DNA of 64,000 bases from Streptomyces griseocarneus. Its GTDB lineage: Bacteria > Actinomycetota > Actinomycetes > Streptomycetales > Streptomycetaceae. A program made the position numbers and the translations under genes. Positions 49,408-58,362 of the stretch are shown one piece after another (position 1 is the first letter of the stretch; each line of letters begins with the position of its first letter). The stretch covers positions 62,001 to 126,000 of the forward strand of contig NZ_BNBL01000010.1 in NCBI RefSeq assembly GCF_014655595.1, written 5' to 3'. The notes beneath the pieces were generated by a model, which did not search any database, was not told the DNA's origin, and saw only the letters and a program-made list of their open reading frames with translations.

Positions 49408-52140
49408 TTACGCGTCGCCGCCCGCGGCACCCGGGTCGGCCGCGGCCACGTCCAGGAGCTGGTAGCGGTCGATGGCCTGCTTCAGGGCCGAGCGGTCGAT
49501 CTTGCCTTCCTTGGCGAGCTCGGTGAGCACCGCCAGGACGACCGACTGCGCGTCGATGTGGAAGAAGCGACGGGCGGCACCACGGGTGTCCGCGAAGCCG
49601 AAGCCGTCCGCACCGAGCGACTGGTACGTGCCGGGCACCCAGCGCGAGATCTGGTCCGGAACCGCCCGCATCCAGTCGGACACGGCCACCTTCGGGCCCT
49701 CGGCGCCGGCGAGCTTGCTCGTCACGTACGGGACGCGCTGCTCCTCCTCGGGGTGGAGCAGGTTGTGCTCCTCCACCGCGATGGCGTCGCGGCGCAGCTC
49801 GTTCCAGGAGGTCGCCGACCAGACGTCCGCCTTGACGTTCCACTCCTCGGCGAGGATGCGCTGGGCCTCGATCGCCCACGGCACGGCCACGCCGGAGGCC
49901 AGGATCTGCGCCGGGATGGCGCCCGCCTCGCCCTGCTTGAAGCGGTACAGACCCTTGAGGATGCCCTCGGCGTCCACGTTCTCCGGCTCGGCCGGGTGCT
50001 GGATCGGCTCGTTGTAGACGGTGAGGTAGTAGAAGATGTCTTCCGCGTTCTCGCCGTACATGCGGCGCAGACCGTCCTGGACGATGTGCGCGATCTCGAA
50101 GCCGAACGCCGGGTCGTACGCGACGACGCCGGGGTTGGTCGAGGCCAGCAGGTGCGAGTGGCCGTCGGCGTGCTGCAGGCCCTCACCGGTCAGGGTGGTG
50201 CGGCCGGCGGTGGCGCCGAGGACGAAGCCGCGGGCCAGCTGGTCGGCCATCTGCCAGAACTGGTCGCCGGTGCGCTGGAACCCGAACATCGAGTAGAAGA
50301 CGTAGATCGGGATCAGCGGCTCGCCGTGCGTGGCGTAGGCGGAGCCGGCGGCGATCAGCGAGGCGGTGCAGCCCGCCTCGGAGATGCCGTCGTGCAGCAT
50401 CTGGCCGGTCGGGGACTCCTTGTACGCCAGCAGCAGCTCGCGGTCCACGGCCTCGTACTGCTGGCCCAGCGGGTTGTAGATCTTCGCCGACGGGAACAGC
50501 GAGTCCATGCCGAAGGTGCGGTACTCGTCGGGGGCGATCGGCACGAAGCGCTTGCCGATCTCCTTGTCCCGCATGAGGTCCTTCAGCAGGCGGACGAAGG
50601 CCATGGTGGTGGCGATCGACTGCTGGCCGGAGCCCTTCTTGGTGGGCGCGTAGGCCTTGTCGCCCGGAAGGACGAGCGGCTTGGAGCGGTCCACACGGGT
50701 CGGTACGTAGCCGCCCAGCGCCTTGCGCCGGTCGTGCATGTACTGGAGCTCCTCCGAGTCCTTGCCCGGGTGGTAGTACGGCGGCAGGCCGGACTCCAGC
50801 TCCTTGTCCGCGATCGGGATGTGCAGACGGTCGCGGAAGCGCTTGAGGTCCTCGACCGTGAGCTTCTTCATCTGGTGGGTCGCGTTGCGGCCCTCGAAGT
50901 TCGGGCCGAGCGTCCAGCCCTTGACCGTCTGGGCCAGGATCACGGTCGGCTGGCCCTTGTGGGCCTTGGCCGCCGCGTAGGCCGCGAAGATCTTCTTGTG
51001 GTCGTGACCGCCACGGCCCAGGTGCAGGATCTGGTCGTCGGTCATGTTCTCGACCATCTTCCGCAGACGCTGGTCGTCGCCGAAGAAGTGCTCACGGATG
51101 TACGAACCGGTCTCGGTGGCGTACGTCTGGAACTGGCCGTCGGGGGTGCTGTTGAGCTTGTTGACCAGGATGCCGTCGCGGTCCTGGGCCAGCAGCGGGT
51201 CCCAGGAGCGGTCCCACACCAGCTTGATCACGTTCCAGCCGGCGCCGCGGAACTGCGACTCCAGCTCCTGCATGATCTTGCCGTTGCCGCGGACCGGGCC
51301 GTCGAGGCGCTGCAGGTTGCAGTTGACCACGAAGGTCAGGTTGTCCAGGCCCTCGCGAGCGGCCAGGGACAGCTGGCCGAGCGACTCCGGCTCGTCCATC
51401 TCGCCGTCGCCCAGGAACGCCCAAACGTGGGACTTGGAGGTGTCGGCGATGCCGCGCGCCTCCATGTAGCGGTTCATGCGGGCCTGGTAGATCGCGCCGA
51501 GGGGGCCGAGGCCCATCGAGACGGTCGGGAACTCCCAGAAGTCCGGCATCAGGCGCGGGTGCGGGTAGCTGGACAGGCCGTAGGGCGCCTTGGACTTCTC
51601 CTGGCGGAAGGCGTCCAGCTGCTGCTCGGACAGTCGGTCCAGCAGGAAGGCGCGGGCGTAGACGCCCGGCGAGGCGTGGCCCTGGAAGAAGATCTGGTCG
51701 CCGCCGTCACCCTCGTCCTTGCCCCGGAAGAAGTGGTTGAAGCCCACGTCGTACAGGGAGGCGGAGGAGGCGAAGGTGGCGATGTGGCCGCCCACGCCGA
51801 TGCCCGGGCGCTGCGCGCGCGAGACCATGACGGCCGCGTTCCACCGGGTCGCGTTCAGGATCTTGCGCTCGATCTCCTCGTTGCCGGGGAAGAACGGCTC
51901 GTCCTTGGTCGCGATGGTGTTGACGTAGTCCGTGCTGCGCATCTCGGGCACGGCCACGCGCTTCTCGCGAGCCCGCTCGATCAGGCGAAGCATGAGGTAG
52001 CGGGCACGTTCCCGGCCTCGCTCATCGACGGCTGCGTCGAGCGAGTCGAGCCATTCCTGGGTCTCTTCGGGATCGAAGTCCGGGACCTGGCTGGGAAGGC
52101 CGCCAATGATGATCGGGTTGCGATCGGATCCGGAAGCCAC
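49408..52140 (-). CDS. aceE: Pyruvate dehydrogenase E1 component, homodimeric
   Basis: Thiamine-diphosphate enzyme that decarboxylates pyruvate and acetylates the E2 lipoyl domain. The 910-residue single chain is the homodimeric E1 type used by actinobacteria. The ThDP/Mg motif begins at [12 protein letters not shown] and ends at NCNLQ, and active-site histidines are in GGHIATFAS and PHPRLMPDF areas. GTG 52140 is selected because GAAGGAACAGC precedes it and conservation starts at [13 protein letters not shown]; the frame runs 22 codons further up with a low-complexity TRV repeat. E2/E3 genes are not adjacent. Confidence 0.97.
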   Translation of the reverse strand: MASGSDRNPIIIGGLPSQVPDFDPEETQEWLDSLDAAVDERGRERARYLMLRLIERAREKRVAVPEMRSTDYVNTIATKDEPFFPGNEEIERKILNATRWNAAVMVSRAQRPGIGVGGHIATFASSASLYDVGFNHFFRGKDEGDGGDQIFFQGHASPGVYARAFLLDRLSEQQLDAFRQEKSKAPYGLSSYPHPRLMPDFWEFPTVSMGLGPLGAIYQARMNRYMEARGIADTSKSHVWAFLGDGEMDEPESLGQLSLAAREGLDNLTFVVNCNLQRLDGPVRGNGKIMQELESQFRGAGWNVIKLVWDRSWDPLLAQDRDGILVNKLNSTPDGQFQTYATETGSYIREHFFGDDQRLRKMVENMTDDQILHLGRGGHDHKKIFAAYAAAKAHKGQPTVILAQTVKGWTLGPNFEGRNATHQMKKLTVEDLKRFRDRLHIPIADKELESGLPPYYHPGKDSEELQYMHDRRKALGGYVPTRVDRSKPLVLPGDKAYAPTKKGSGQQSIATTMAFVRLLKDLMRDKEIGKRFVPIAPDEYRTFGMDSLFPSAKIYNPLGQQYEAVDRELLLAYKESPTGQMLHDGISEAGCTASLIAAGSAYATHGEPLIPIYVFYSMFGFQRTGDQFWQMADQLARGFVLGATAGRTTLTGEGLQHADGHSHLLASTNPGVVAYDPAFGFEIAHIVQDGLRRMYGENAEDIFYYLTVYNEPIQHPAEPENVDAEGILKGLYRFKQGEAGAIPAQILASGVAVPWAIEAQRILAEEWNVKADVWSATSWNELRRDAIAVEEHNLLHPEEEQRVPYVTSKLAGAEGPKVAVSDWMRAVPDQISRWVPGTYQSLGADGFGFADTRGAARRFFHIDAQSVVLAVLTELAKEGKIDRSALKQAIDRYQLLDVAAADPGAAGGDA

Positions 52141-52624
52141 GCTGTTCCTTCGCTGTTCGGGGCGTGTCGTGCTCTGCACGCGGGTCATGCTGCGCACGCG
52201 GGTCAATTACTTCTCTGCTGTTATGTCGCGCCGGCTCCCATCGTGGACCGCGGCGGCGGAAACGTCATCTCTACTGAGCGGTAACCACCACTCTCGAGAC
52301 GAAGCGTCGAAGGTAGGCCGTTGGGGGCGGCCAAATCGCAACCTTACGCCCCCATAGGGGGTCCCTCGCGTACGGCCGTTCGGGCCCGGTTCCCGTAATC
52401 GCACGGAGTAACTTCGCAAACCCGGCGGAACGCTGTGGCGTGAATCACTCGGGCCTGCTGCCTGATGGTTGGAGTTGCCATGAGACGTCCGCGTCCGTCA
52501 ACGTTTCGGCGGGCCCGATGGCCGGGTACTTGCGCGATCGGTCCGGCACGTGTGGACTACGCCCAATGCCCCGCGCACGCGGGGACCACAAGAACATTTC
52601 TCGAAAGATGACAGGAGGCAATCC
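52141..52624. other. 484-bp divergent promoter region of aceE and DUF3052
   Basis: Contains the leaders and promoters of two divergent genes. I see A/T-richer patches near 52200-52350 and 52590-52620, and a small hairpin CCCCGC (52569-52574) with GCGGGG (52579-52584) in the DUF3052 leader. No unambiguous -35/-10 pair or known operator could be identified by eye, and no coding region is convincing. Confidence 0.5.
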
Positions 52625-53047
52625 GTGAGCGCGACCGCGGGCCACGCGGAGGAGCGGACCAACCCTGCCGCCAGGCTGGGTTTCCAGCCCGGACAGGTGG
52701 TCCAGGAGATCGGCTACGACGACGATGTCGATCAGGAGCTCCGCGAGGCCATTGAGGAGATCACCGGCCAGGACCTCGTCGACGAGGAGTACGACGACGT
52801 GGCCGACGCCGTGGTGCTCTGGTTCCGCGACGACGACGGCGACCTGACGGACGCGCTGGTGGACGCCATCGGTTGTCTCGAGGACGGCGGGGACATCTGG
52901 CTGATGACCCCGAAGACCGGCCGCGACGGCTACATCGAGCCGAGCGACATCAACGAGGCGTCGCAGACCGCAGGGCTGAGCCAGACCAAGAGCATCAGCG
53001 TGGCCAAGGACTGGACCGGCACCCGCATGGTCGCTCCGAAGCGCTGA
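52625..53047 (+). CDS. DUF3052 protein
   Basis: A 140-residue acidic cytoplasmic protein of the actinobacterial DUF3052 family. The core is [24 protein letters not shown] in two parts, followed by [28 protein letters not shown], and by [17 protein letters not shown] and [15 protein letters not shown]. The function is unknown. The conserved position between aceE and the peroxiredoxin gene suggests a link to central metabolism or stress. GTG 52625 has AGGAGGCAATCC before it. Confidence 0.9.
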   Translation: MSATAGHAEERTNPAARLGFQPGQVVQEIGYDDDVDQELREAIEEITGQDLVDEEYDDVADAVVLWFRDDDGDLTDALVDAIGCLEDGGDIWLMTPKTGRDGYIEPSDINEASQTAGLSQTKSISVAKDWTGTRMVAPKR

Positions 53048-53225
53048 CCGACGGCGGCGCCCGAGCCGCAGCCGAAAACCGCCTCCGCGCCCCCCGCAGC
53101 CCGCTGCCGGGGGGCGCGGTGCATTCCGTGGGGGGCGCAGTGACACACTGGGCGCCTACCCGCGCCGGCGGGCGGGGCCGTACGCGCCCCCGGGCGCCGG
53201 CTCCCGTCGAGAGAGGGAAGCGACC

Positions 53226-53684
53226 ATGGCAATCGCCGTAGGCGACAAGGCTCCGGACTTCGAGCTGAAGAACCAGCACGGCGAGACCGTACGGCTCTCG
53301 GACTTCCGCGGCGAGAAGAACGTCGTCCTGCTCTTCTACCCCTTCGCCTTCACCGGCGTGTGCACCGGCGAGCTGTGCGCCCTGCGCGACGAGCTGCCGC
53401 ACTTCGCCAACGACGACGTGCAGCTGCTGGCCGTCTCCAACGACTCCCCGTTCTCCCTGCGCGTCTTCGCCGAGCAGGAGGGCCTGGAGTACCCGCTGCT
53501 CTCCGACTTCTGGCCGCACGGCGAGGCCAGCCGCGCCTACGGCGTCTTCGACGAGGGCAAGGGCTGCGCGCTGCGCGGCACCTTCATCATCGACAAGGAG
53601 GGCGTCGTCCGCTGGACGATCGTCAACGGACTGCCCGACGCGCGTGACCTGAACGAGTACACCAAGGCGCTGGCCGCCCTCTGA
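53226..53684 (+). CDS. AhpE-like peroxiredoxin
   Basis: A 152-residue thiol peroxidase. The peroxidatic Cys46 lies in [13 protein letters not shown], with a second Cys51 in the same helix. The [12 protein letters not shown] form and length match the AhpE group (one-Cys, described in mycobacteria and reduced by mycoredoxin) more closely than BCP/PrxQ. The ATG has GAGAGGGAAGCGACC upstream. It reduces peroxides and peroxynitrite. It leads into the TerD cluster about 170 bp downstream. Confidence 0.92.
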   Translation: MAIAVGDKAPDFELKNQHGETVRLSDFRGEKNVVLLFYPFAFTGVCTGELCALRDELPHFANDDVQLLAVSNDSPFSLRVFAEQEGLEYPLLSDFWPHGEASRAYGVFDEGKGCALRGTFIIDKEGVVRWTIVNGLPDARDLNEYTKALAAL

Positions 53685-53751
53685 GCGACTCCCGGGGCGC
53701 CCGGGGTGCGCAACCCCGGCGGGCGCCGCGGACGTCCTTCGCGCAAGAGCC

Positions 53752-53793
53752 TGTAATCGGTGGGAACCGGTCACTAGGATCAAAACGTTGATC
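53752..53793 (+). promoter_or_regulatory. Candidate promoter and operator for the first terD gene
   Basis: -10-like TAGGAT (53775-53780) with TGTAAT (53752-53757) 17 bp upstream. The -10 overlaps a perfect inverted repeat GATCAA-AACG-TTGATC (53778-53793). An inverted repeat at the start-site position is well placed for a repressor. Confidence 0.5.
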
Positions 53794-53855
53794 GGATGCC
53801 ATCGCACAACCGGGGGCACGGGTCCGGCCTGGCCCCTCGAACCAATGGAGGACTC

Positions 53856-54431
53856 GTGGGAGTCAGTCTCAGCAAGGGCGGCAACGTCTCGCTGACCAAG
53901 GCGGCCCCGAACCTGACCGCGGTCGTCGTCGGTCTCGGCTGGGACGCCCGTACCACCACCGGTACGGACTTCGACCTGGACGCCAGCGCCCTGCTGACGA
54001 ACGACCAGGGGAAGGTCGCCAACGACCAGAACTTCGTCTTCTTCAACAACCTCAAGAGCCCCGACGGCTCCGTCGAGCACCAGGGTGACAACCTCACCGG
54101 TGAGGGCGAGGGCGACGACGAGGTCATCAAGGTCAACCTGGCCGGTGTCCCGGCGGACGTCCACAAGATCGTGTTCCCGGTCTCGATCTACGAGGCCGAG
54201 TCCCGCCAGCAGAGCTTCGGCCAGGTCCGCAACGCCTACATCCGCGTCGTGAACCAGGCCGACAACGCCGAGCTGGCCCGTTACGACCTCAGCGAGGACG
54301 CCTCGACCGAGACCGCCATGGTCTTCGGCGAGCTGTACCGCAACGGCGCCGAGTGGAAGTTCCGCGCCATCGGCCAGGGCTACGCCTCGGGCCTGCGCGG
54401 CATCGCGCAGGACTTCGGCGTCAACGTCTGA
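53856..54431 (+). CDS. terD: TerD-family tellurium/stress resistance protein (copy 1)
   Basis: A 191-residue TerD-domain protein that binds calcium. The family blocks [69 protein letters not shown], and [14 protein letters not shown] are complete, with the Asp/Glu-rich Ca2+ sites. Ter proteins protect against tellurite, phage and oxidative stress in enterobacteria, and TerD homologues affect morphology in Streptomyces. GTG 53856 has GGAGGACTC upstream. It is closely related to copy 2. Confidence 0.95.
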   Translation: MGVSLSKGGNVSLTKAAPNLTAVVVGLGWDARTTTGTDFDLDASALLTNDQGKVANDQNFVFFNNLKSPDGSVEHQGDNLTGEGEGDDEVIKVNLAGVPADVHKIVFPVSIYEAESRQQSFGQVRNAYIRVVNQADNAELARYDLSEDASTETAMVFGELYRNGAEWKFRAIGQGYASGLRGIAQDFGVNV

Positions 54432-54480
54432 CGGTCCCGTCCGGCGGTCCCAAGCGTCCGACCGTCGCACGCGAGCTGTT

Positions 54481-54522
54481 CGTCCGGCGCCGCACACCCC
54501 TCGGGGAGTGCGGCGCCGGACG
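54481..54522 (+). terminator. Strong hairpin between the two terD genes
   Basis: CGTCCGGCGCCGCAC (54481-54495) pairs perfectly with GTGCGGCGCCGGACG (54508-54522). The loop contains a further CCCC-TC-GGGG hairpin. There are 15 outer G/C-rich pairs without a T tract, so it may act as a terminator or attenuator giving unequal expression of the two terD copies. Confidence 0.7.
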
Positions 54523-54563
54523 CGCACGGGCGAATCGTCTGAACTCGGGGAGGAAGCAAGATC

Positions 54564-55139
54564 ATGGGTGTCACGCTCGCCAAGGGAGGCAATGTCTCCC
54601 TCTCCAAAGCCGCGCCGAACCTCACCAATGTGACCGTGGGCCTCGGCTGGGACGCGCGCTCCACGACGGGAGCCCCCTTCGACCTCGACGCCAGCGCGCT
54701 GCTGTGCGCCGCGGGCCGGGTGCTGGGGGACGAGTACTTCGTCTTCTACAACAACCTCAAGAGCCCCGAGGGCTCCGTCGAACACACGGGTGACAATCTC
54801 ACCGGCGAAGGGGACGGCGACGACGAGTCGATCCTGGTGGACCTCGCCAAGGTGCCCGCCGTGTGCGACAAGATCGTCTTTCCGGTCTCCATCCATGAGG
54901 CCGATGTGCGCGGGCAGAGCTTCGGCCAGGTCAGCAACGCCTACATCCGCGTGGTCAACCAGGCCGACGGCAGTGAGCTGGCCCGCTACGACCTGAGCGA
55001 GGACGCCTCCAGTGAGACCGCGATGATCTTCGGCGAGGTCTACCGGTACGGCGGCGAGTGGAAGTTCAGGGCGGTCGGACAGGGGTACGCGTCGGGTCTG
55101 CGGGGCATCGCCCTAGACTTCGGGGTCAACGTTTCGTAA
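54564..55139 (+). CDS. terD: TerD-family tellurium/stress resistance protein (copy 2)
   Basis: Also 191 residues, collinear with copy 1 throughout ([63 protein letters not shown]), so the pair arose by tandem duplication. Differences concentrate in the loop that in copy 1 reads [12 protein letters not shown] and here [11 protein letters not shown], near the calcium site, and one Cys is added there (ALLCAAGRV). The ATG has GGGGAGGAAGCAAGATC upstream. It is followed 47 bases later by the membrane-protein gene. Confidence 0.95.
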   Translation: MGVTLAKGGNVSLSKAAPNLTNVTVGLGWDARSTTGAPFDLDASALLCAAGRVLGDEYFVFYNNLKSPEGSVEHTGDNLTGEGDGDDESILVDLAKVPAVCDKIVFPVSIHEADVRGQSFGQVSNAYIRVVNQADGSELARYDLSEDASSETAMIFGEVYRYGGEWKFRAVGQGYASGLRGIALDFGVNVS

Positions 55140-55186
55140 AGCCGCGTCCGCGCGGCAGTCCCGAACAGCGAAGGATTGGGTAGCCA

Positions 55187-56329
55187 GTGCTCCTGAAAAC
55201 CTTTGGTTGGTCGTTCGCCGTCACGGCGGCCGGACTGGCCTTGGCCGGCGTTCTCTGGGGGTGGCAGGGGCTGGCGATCGTCGCGATCCTCTCCGTCCTG
55301 GAGATTTCGCTCTCGTTCGACAATGCGGTCATCAACGCGGGCGTCCTGCGCAAGATGAACGCCTTCTGGCAGCGGATCTTCCTGACGGTCGGCATCCTCA
55401 TCGCCGTCTTCGGCATGCGGCTGGTCTTCCCGGTGGTCATCGTCGCGATCACCGCGAAGCTGGGCCCGATCGAGGCCGTCGACCTGGCGATCAACAACAA
55501 GGACCGCTACGAGGAACTGGTCACCGCCGCCCACCCGGCCATCGCCGCCTTCGGCGGGATGTTCCTGCTGATGATCTTCCTGGACTTCATCTTCGAGGAC
55601 CGGGACATCAAGTGGCTGGAGTGGCTGGAGAAGCCGCTGGCCCGGCTGGGCAAGCTCGAGACGCTCTCCACGGTCGTCTCCCTGGTCGTCCTCCTCGTCG
55701 TCGCCACCACGCTCGCCACGGCCGTCCCCGTCCACGGCGGCGAGGGCACGATCGACAAGGCCGCCACGGTCCTGCTGGCCGGCATCGGCGGCCTGGTGAC
55801 CTACCTGATCGTCGGCGGCATCTCCGGCTACTTCGAGGACCGCCTGGAGCACGAGGAGGAAGAGGCCGAGGAGGAGGCCGAGAAGGCGTCCGCCAAGAGC
55901 GGCAACGGCACGGTCGTCGGCCTGGCCGGCAAGGCCGCGTTCTTCCTGTTCCTCTACCTCGAGGTCATCGACGCGTCCTTCTCCTTCGACGGCGTCATCG
56001 GTGCCTTCGCCATCACCAACGACATCTTCATCATGGCGCTGGGCCTGGGCATCGGCGCGATGTACATCCGCTCGCTGACGGTCTTCCTCGTCCGCAAGGG
56101 CACCCTGGACGACTACGTCTACCTCGAGCACGGCGCGCACTACGCCATCGGCGCGCTGGCCGTCATCCTGCTGATCACCATCAAGTACGAGATCAGCGAG
56201 GTCGTCACCGGCCTGATCGGTGTCGTGCTGATCGGTCTGTCGTTCTGGTCCTCCGTGGTGCGCAACCGCAAGGAGGCGGGCCCGGGCGACGGCTCCGGCG
56301 CGAAGGCCGAGGTCTCCTCCGGGGTGTGA
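55187..56329 (+). CDS. DUF475/TerC-like integral membrane protein
   Basis: A 380-residue protein with about eight to nine helices. The TerC/Alx-type signature appears twice: LEISLSFDNAVINAGVL in the first half and EVIDASFSFDGVIGAFAIT in the second, each with membrane-embedded Glu/Asp likely to bind a metal ion. A cytoplasmic Glu-rich loop (EEEEAEEEAEKAS) separates the halves. TerC-family proteins act in Mn2+ homeostasis and in loading of exported metalloproteins. GTG 55187 is used. The neighbours are TerD and TerA proteins, so it is the membrane hub of the Ter module. Confidence 0.9.
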   Translation: MLLKTFGWSFAVTAAGLALAGVLWGWQGLAIVAILSVLEISLSFDNAVINAGVLRKMNAFWQRIFLTVGILIAVFGMRLVFPVVIVAITAKLGPIEAVDLAINNKDRYEELVTAAHPAIAAFGGMFLLMIFLDFIFEDRDIKWLEWLEKPLARLGKLETLSTVVSLVVLLVVATTLATAVPVHGGEGTIDKAATVLLAGIGGLVTYLIVGGISGYFEDRLEHEEEEAEEEAEKASAKSGNGTVVGLAGKAAFFLFLYLEVIDASFSFDGVIGAFAITNDIFIMALGLGIGAMYIRSLTVFLVRKGTLDDYVYLEHGAHYAIGALAVILLITIKYEISEVVTGLIGVVLIGLSFWSSVVRNRKEAGPGDGSGAKAEVSSGV

Positions 56330-56357
56330 CCCCGGCACATTTGAGGAACGCTCTCAC

Positions 56358-56394
56358 CGGGGCGGTCGCGAGGATCATCCTCACGGCCGCCCCG
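56358..56394 (+). terminator. Composite hairpin between the TerC-like and TerA-like genes
   Basis: CGGGGCGG (56358-56365) pairs with CCGCCCCG (56387-56394), enclosing a second perfect stem GAGGAT/ATCCTC (56370-56375 with 56377-56382). Possible terminator or processing site in the Ter operon. Confidence 0.6.
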
Positions 56395-56429
56395 TGGCAT
56401 GTGTGCTGCTCATGTGGGGGTTTTCGGCA

Positions 56430-57182
56430 ATGTCGGTATGGGAGAAGCTCTTCGGCAACTGGGGAAGCGCCGCCGCGCGCCAATTCGATTCCGGCGGTGC
56501 CAACGGCTCGGTCGAGCTGACCAGGCGGCATCCCACGTTCTCGCTGACCAAGCAGGGTGCGGCCACCGGGAATCTGCGGGTCAACCTGTCCTGGCGGATG
56601 CGCACCTCGGACTTCGGCGAGCGGCCCTCCGGCGGCTTCGACCTGTCCGCGCTGCGGCACCCGCTGCGCAAGTTCACGCCCCAGGTGGTGCAGGCGCAGG
56701 GGCCGGCCATGGTCGACGTCGACCTGGACCTCGCCTGTATGTACGAGCTGCAGGACGGGTCCAAGGGCGTAGTCCAGCCGCTCGGGAACATACTGGGCAG
56801 CGTCAACTCGCCGCCGTATGTTCAGCTCAGCGGCGACGACCGGTTCGGGTCCGGGTCGGGCGAGACGATCTACATCAACATGGACCACCGCGACGACTTC
56901 AAGCGGTTGCTGATCTTCGTCTACATCTACGACGGCACCCCGGCGTTCGACCGTACGCACGCCATGGTGACGCTCTACCCCGGAAACGGCCCCCGGCTCG
57001 AGGTCGCGCTGCACGAGCGCGCCCCCGAGGCGCGGTCGTGCGCCGTGGTGCTGATCGAGAACATCAAGGGCGAGATCCTCGTGCGGCGGGAGATGAAGTA
57101 CGTCTACGGCTTCCAGTCCGAGCTCGACCGGCTCTACGGCTGGGGGCTGCAGTGGGGCCGCGGCTACAAGACCAAGGTCTGA
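56430..57182 (+). CDS. TerA-like tellurium resistance protein
   Basis: A 250-residue protein related to the TerA branch of the TerD superfamily. VELTRRHPTFSLTKQG, VNLSWRMRTSDFG, DVDLDLACMYELQDGSKGVVQPLG, YVQLSGDDRFG and the C-terminal FVYIYDGTPAFDRTHAMVTLYPG are typical. An N-terminal SVWEKLFGNWG helix precedes the domain. TerA partners TerD-type proteins in the membrane-associated Ter complex. ATG 56430 (MSVWEKLF) is preferred to a longer frame. It converges on the proline-rich TerD gene. Confidence 0.87.
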   Translation: MSVWEKLFGNWGSAAARQFDSGGANGSVELTRRHPTFSLTKQGAATGNLRVNLSWRMRTSDFGERPSGGFDLSALRHPLRKFTPQVVQAQGPAMVDVDLDLACMYELQDGSKGVVQPLGNILGSVNSPPYVQLSGDDRFGSGSGETIYINMDHRDDFKRLLIFVYIYDGTPAFDRTHAMVTLYPGNGPRLEVALHERAPEARSCAVVLIENIKGEILVRREMKYVYGFQSELDRLYGWGLQWGRGYKTKV

Positions 57183-57228
57183 GCCGCTGACGCCCGGCCG
57201 GCGGTGCGGGCCGGTGTCGCCGCCGGGC

Positions 57229-58155
57229 TCAGCGGTCGGACTGGAACTGCGGACCCTGCGGGGGCAGCCGGAAGGCCGGGTCGGGCACGGGCCGCTGCGG
57301 CGGGTAGCCGTAGGAGGGCTGGGGCGTCCCGTGCTGGGGGTAGCCGTACGACGGCTGGGCGGCCTGGGACGCCGGTGCCGTCTGGGGCGCCGGGGCCGGC
57401 GGGTACTGCGGCGGGTAGCCGTACGACGGCTGCGGCGGGATCGTGGGCGGCGCCGGGGGCGGCGGCGGGTAGGCGTAGCCGGGCGCGGACGCGGGCGCCG
57501 GGGGAGCGGCCTCGGGCTGCGGCTCGGGCGCGGGCTCCGGGATGGCTGAGGGGGTGCCGGACGCCGGTGCGGAGGCTCCCGGGGCGCCGCCCTCCTCCGA
57601 CTCGTCCACCGAGATCCCGAACTCCGTGGCCAGCCCGACCAGGCCGGAGGCGTAGCCCTGGCCGAGCGCGCGGAACTTCCAGCCGTCGCCGCGCCGGTAG
57701 AGCTCGCCGCAGAGCATGGCCGTCTCGTCGCCGGTCTCCGCGGTGACGTCGAAGCGGGCGAGGGGGGCGACGTCCGTGGTCCCGGCCGCGGTCCGCGCGG
57801 CGTCGTACAGCAGCACGCACAGGTCCCTGACCTGCCCGAAGGAGCCGCCGTCGGCCGAGGCGGCCAGCACGACGCGGGCCACGGAGGGCTCCAGTGCCGA
57901 CAGGTCGGCCTCGAGCGAGTCCGTGGCCCCCTCGACCAGCCGCTTCTTGGGCAGGTGCCGGACCAGGCCGGAGGGGTGCCGGGGCTGGTTGTAGAAGACG
58001 AAGTCCTCGTCCGAGCGCACGCGGCCGGCGTCGCCGATCAGGAGGGCGGAGGCGTCCACGTCCGGGATCCCCGGGCCGGGGGTCCAGCGCAGTACGGCCC
58101 GTACGGTCGGGGCGTCCAGCGGGATGTTCGACCCCTTCAGCATGGCGTGCGTCAT
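57229..58155 (-). CDS. TerD-domain protein with proline-rich C-terminal tail
   Basis: A 308-residue protein. The N-terminal 175 residues are a divergent TerD domain ([68 protein letters not shown]). The final 120 residues are Pro/Ala/Tyr/Gln-rich with three copies of PSYGYP and related PGYAYPPPPP, probably disordered and suited to protein-protein binding or condensation. It is divergent from the aldolase operon, sharing a 207-bp regulatory region. Confidence 0.88.
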   Translation of the reverse strand: MTHAMLKGSNIPLDAPTVRAVLRWTPGPGIPDVDASALLIGDAGRVRSDEDFVFYNQPRHPSGLVRHLPKKRLVEGATDSLEADLSALEPSVARVVLAASADGGSFGQVRDLCVLLYDAARTAAGTTDVAPLARFDVTAETGDETAMLCGELYRRGDGWKFRALGQGYASGLVGLATEFGISVDESEEGGAPGASAPASGTPSAIPEPAPEPQPEAAPPAPASAPGYAYPPPPPAPPTIPPQPSYGYPPQYPPAPAPQTAPASQAAQPSYGYPQHGTPQPSYGYPPQRPVPDPAFRLPPQGPQFQSDR

Positions 58156-58270
58156 GTCCGCAATCCTGCCCCCTCGTGCGGCCGGCGGACAACGCAGGGG
58201 GTCCCGGCCGCCCTCCGCTTACCGGACGGATTCACGGTCGTCATGAGTTTTTCACGTCTTTGGGGAACTC

Positions 58271-58298
58271 TTGACCCTCCCCCGGACGTACGATAATC
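58271..58298 (+). promoter_or_regulatory. Promoter of the aldolase-StiP-HAD operon
   Basis: -35 TTGACC (58271-58276) and -10 GATAATC (58292-58298) with 15-16 bp spacing, one of the best sigma-70-like promoters in the window. It lies 65 bp before the aldolase ATG. Confidence 0.65.
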
Positions 58299-58362
58299 GG
58301 CCACACTTCGTGCCGGCCGGCCCGGTGGGAAGGCGTCCAGGCCGCGGCATCCGGGGAGAGCG

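Noticed and set aside
52140-52206. The upstream in-frame start of aceE that adds a TRV-type repeat
   Set aside because: The added residues are low complexity and not part of the conserved E1 start; the GTG at 52140 has a good ribosome-binding site.
53684-53860. A tRNA-like fold in the gap after the peroxiredoxin gene
   Set aside because: No acceptor pairing or T-loop consensus could be found; only a promoter and inverted repeat are supported.
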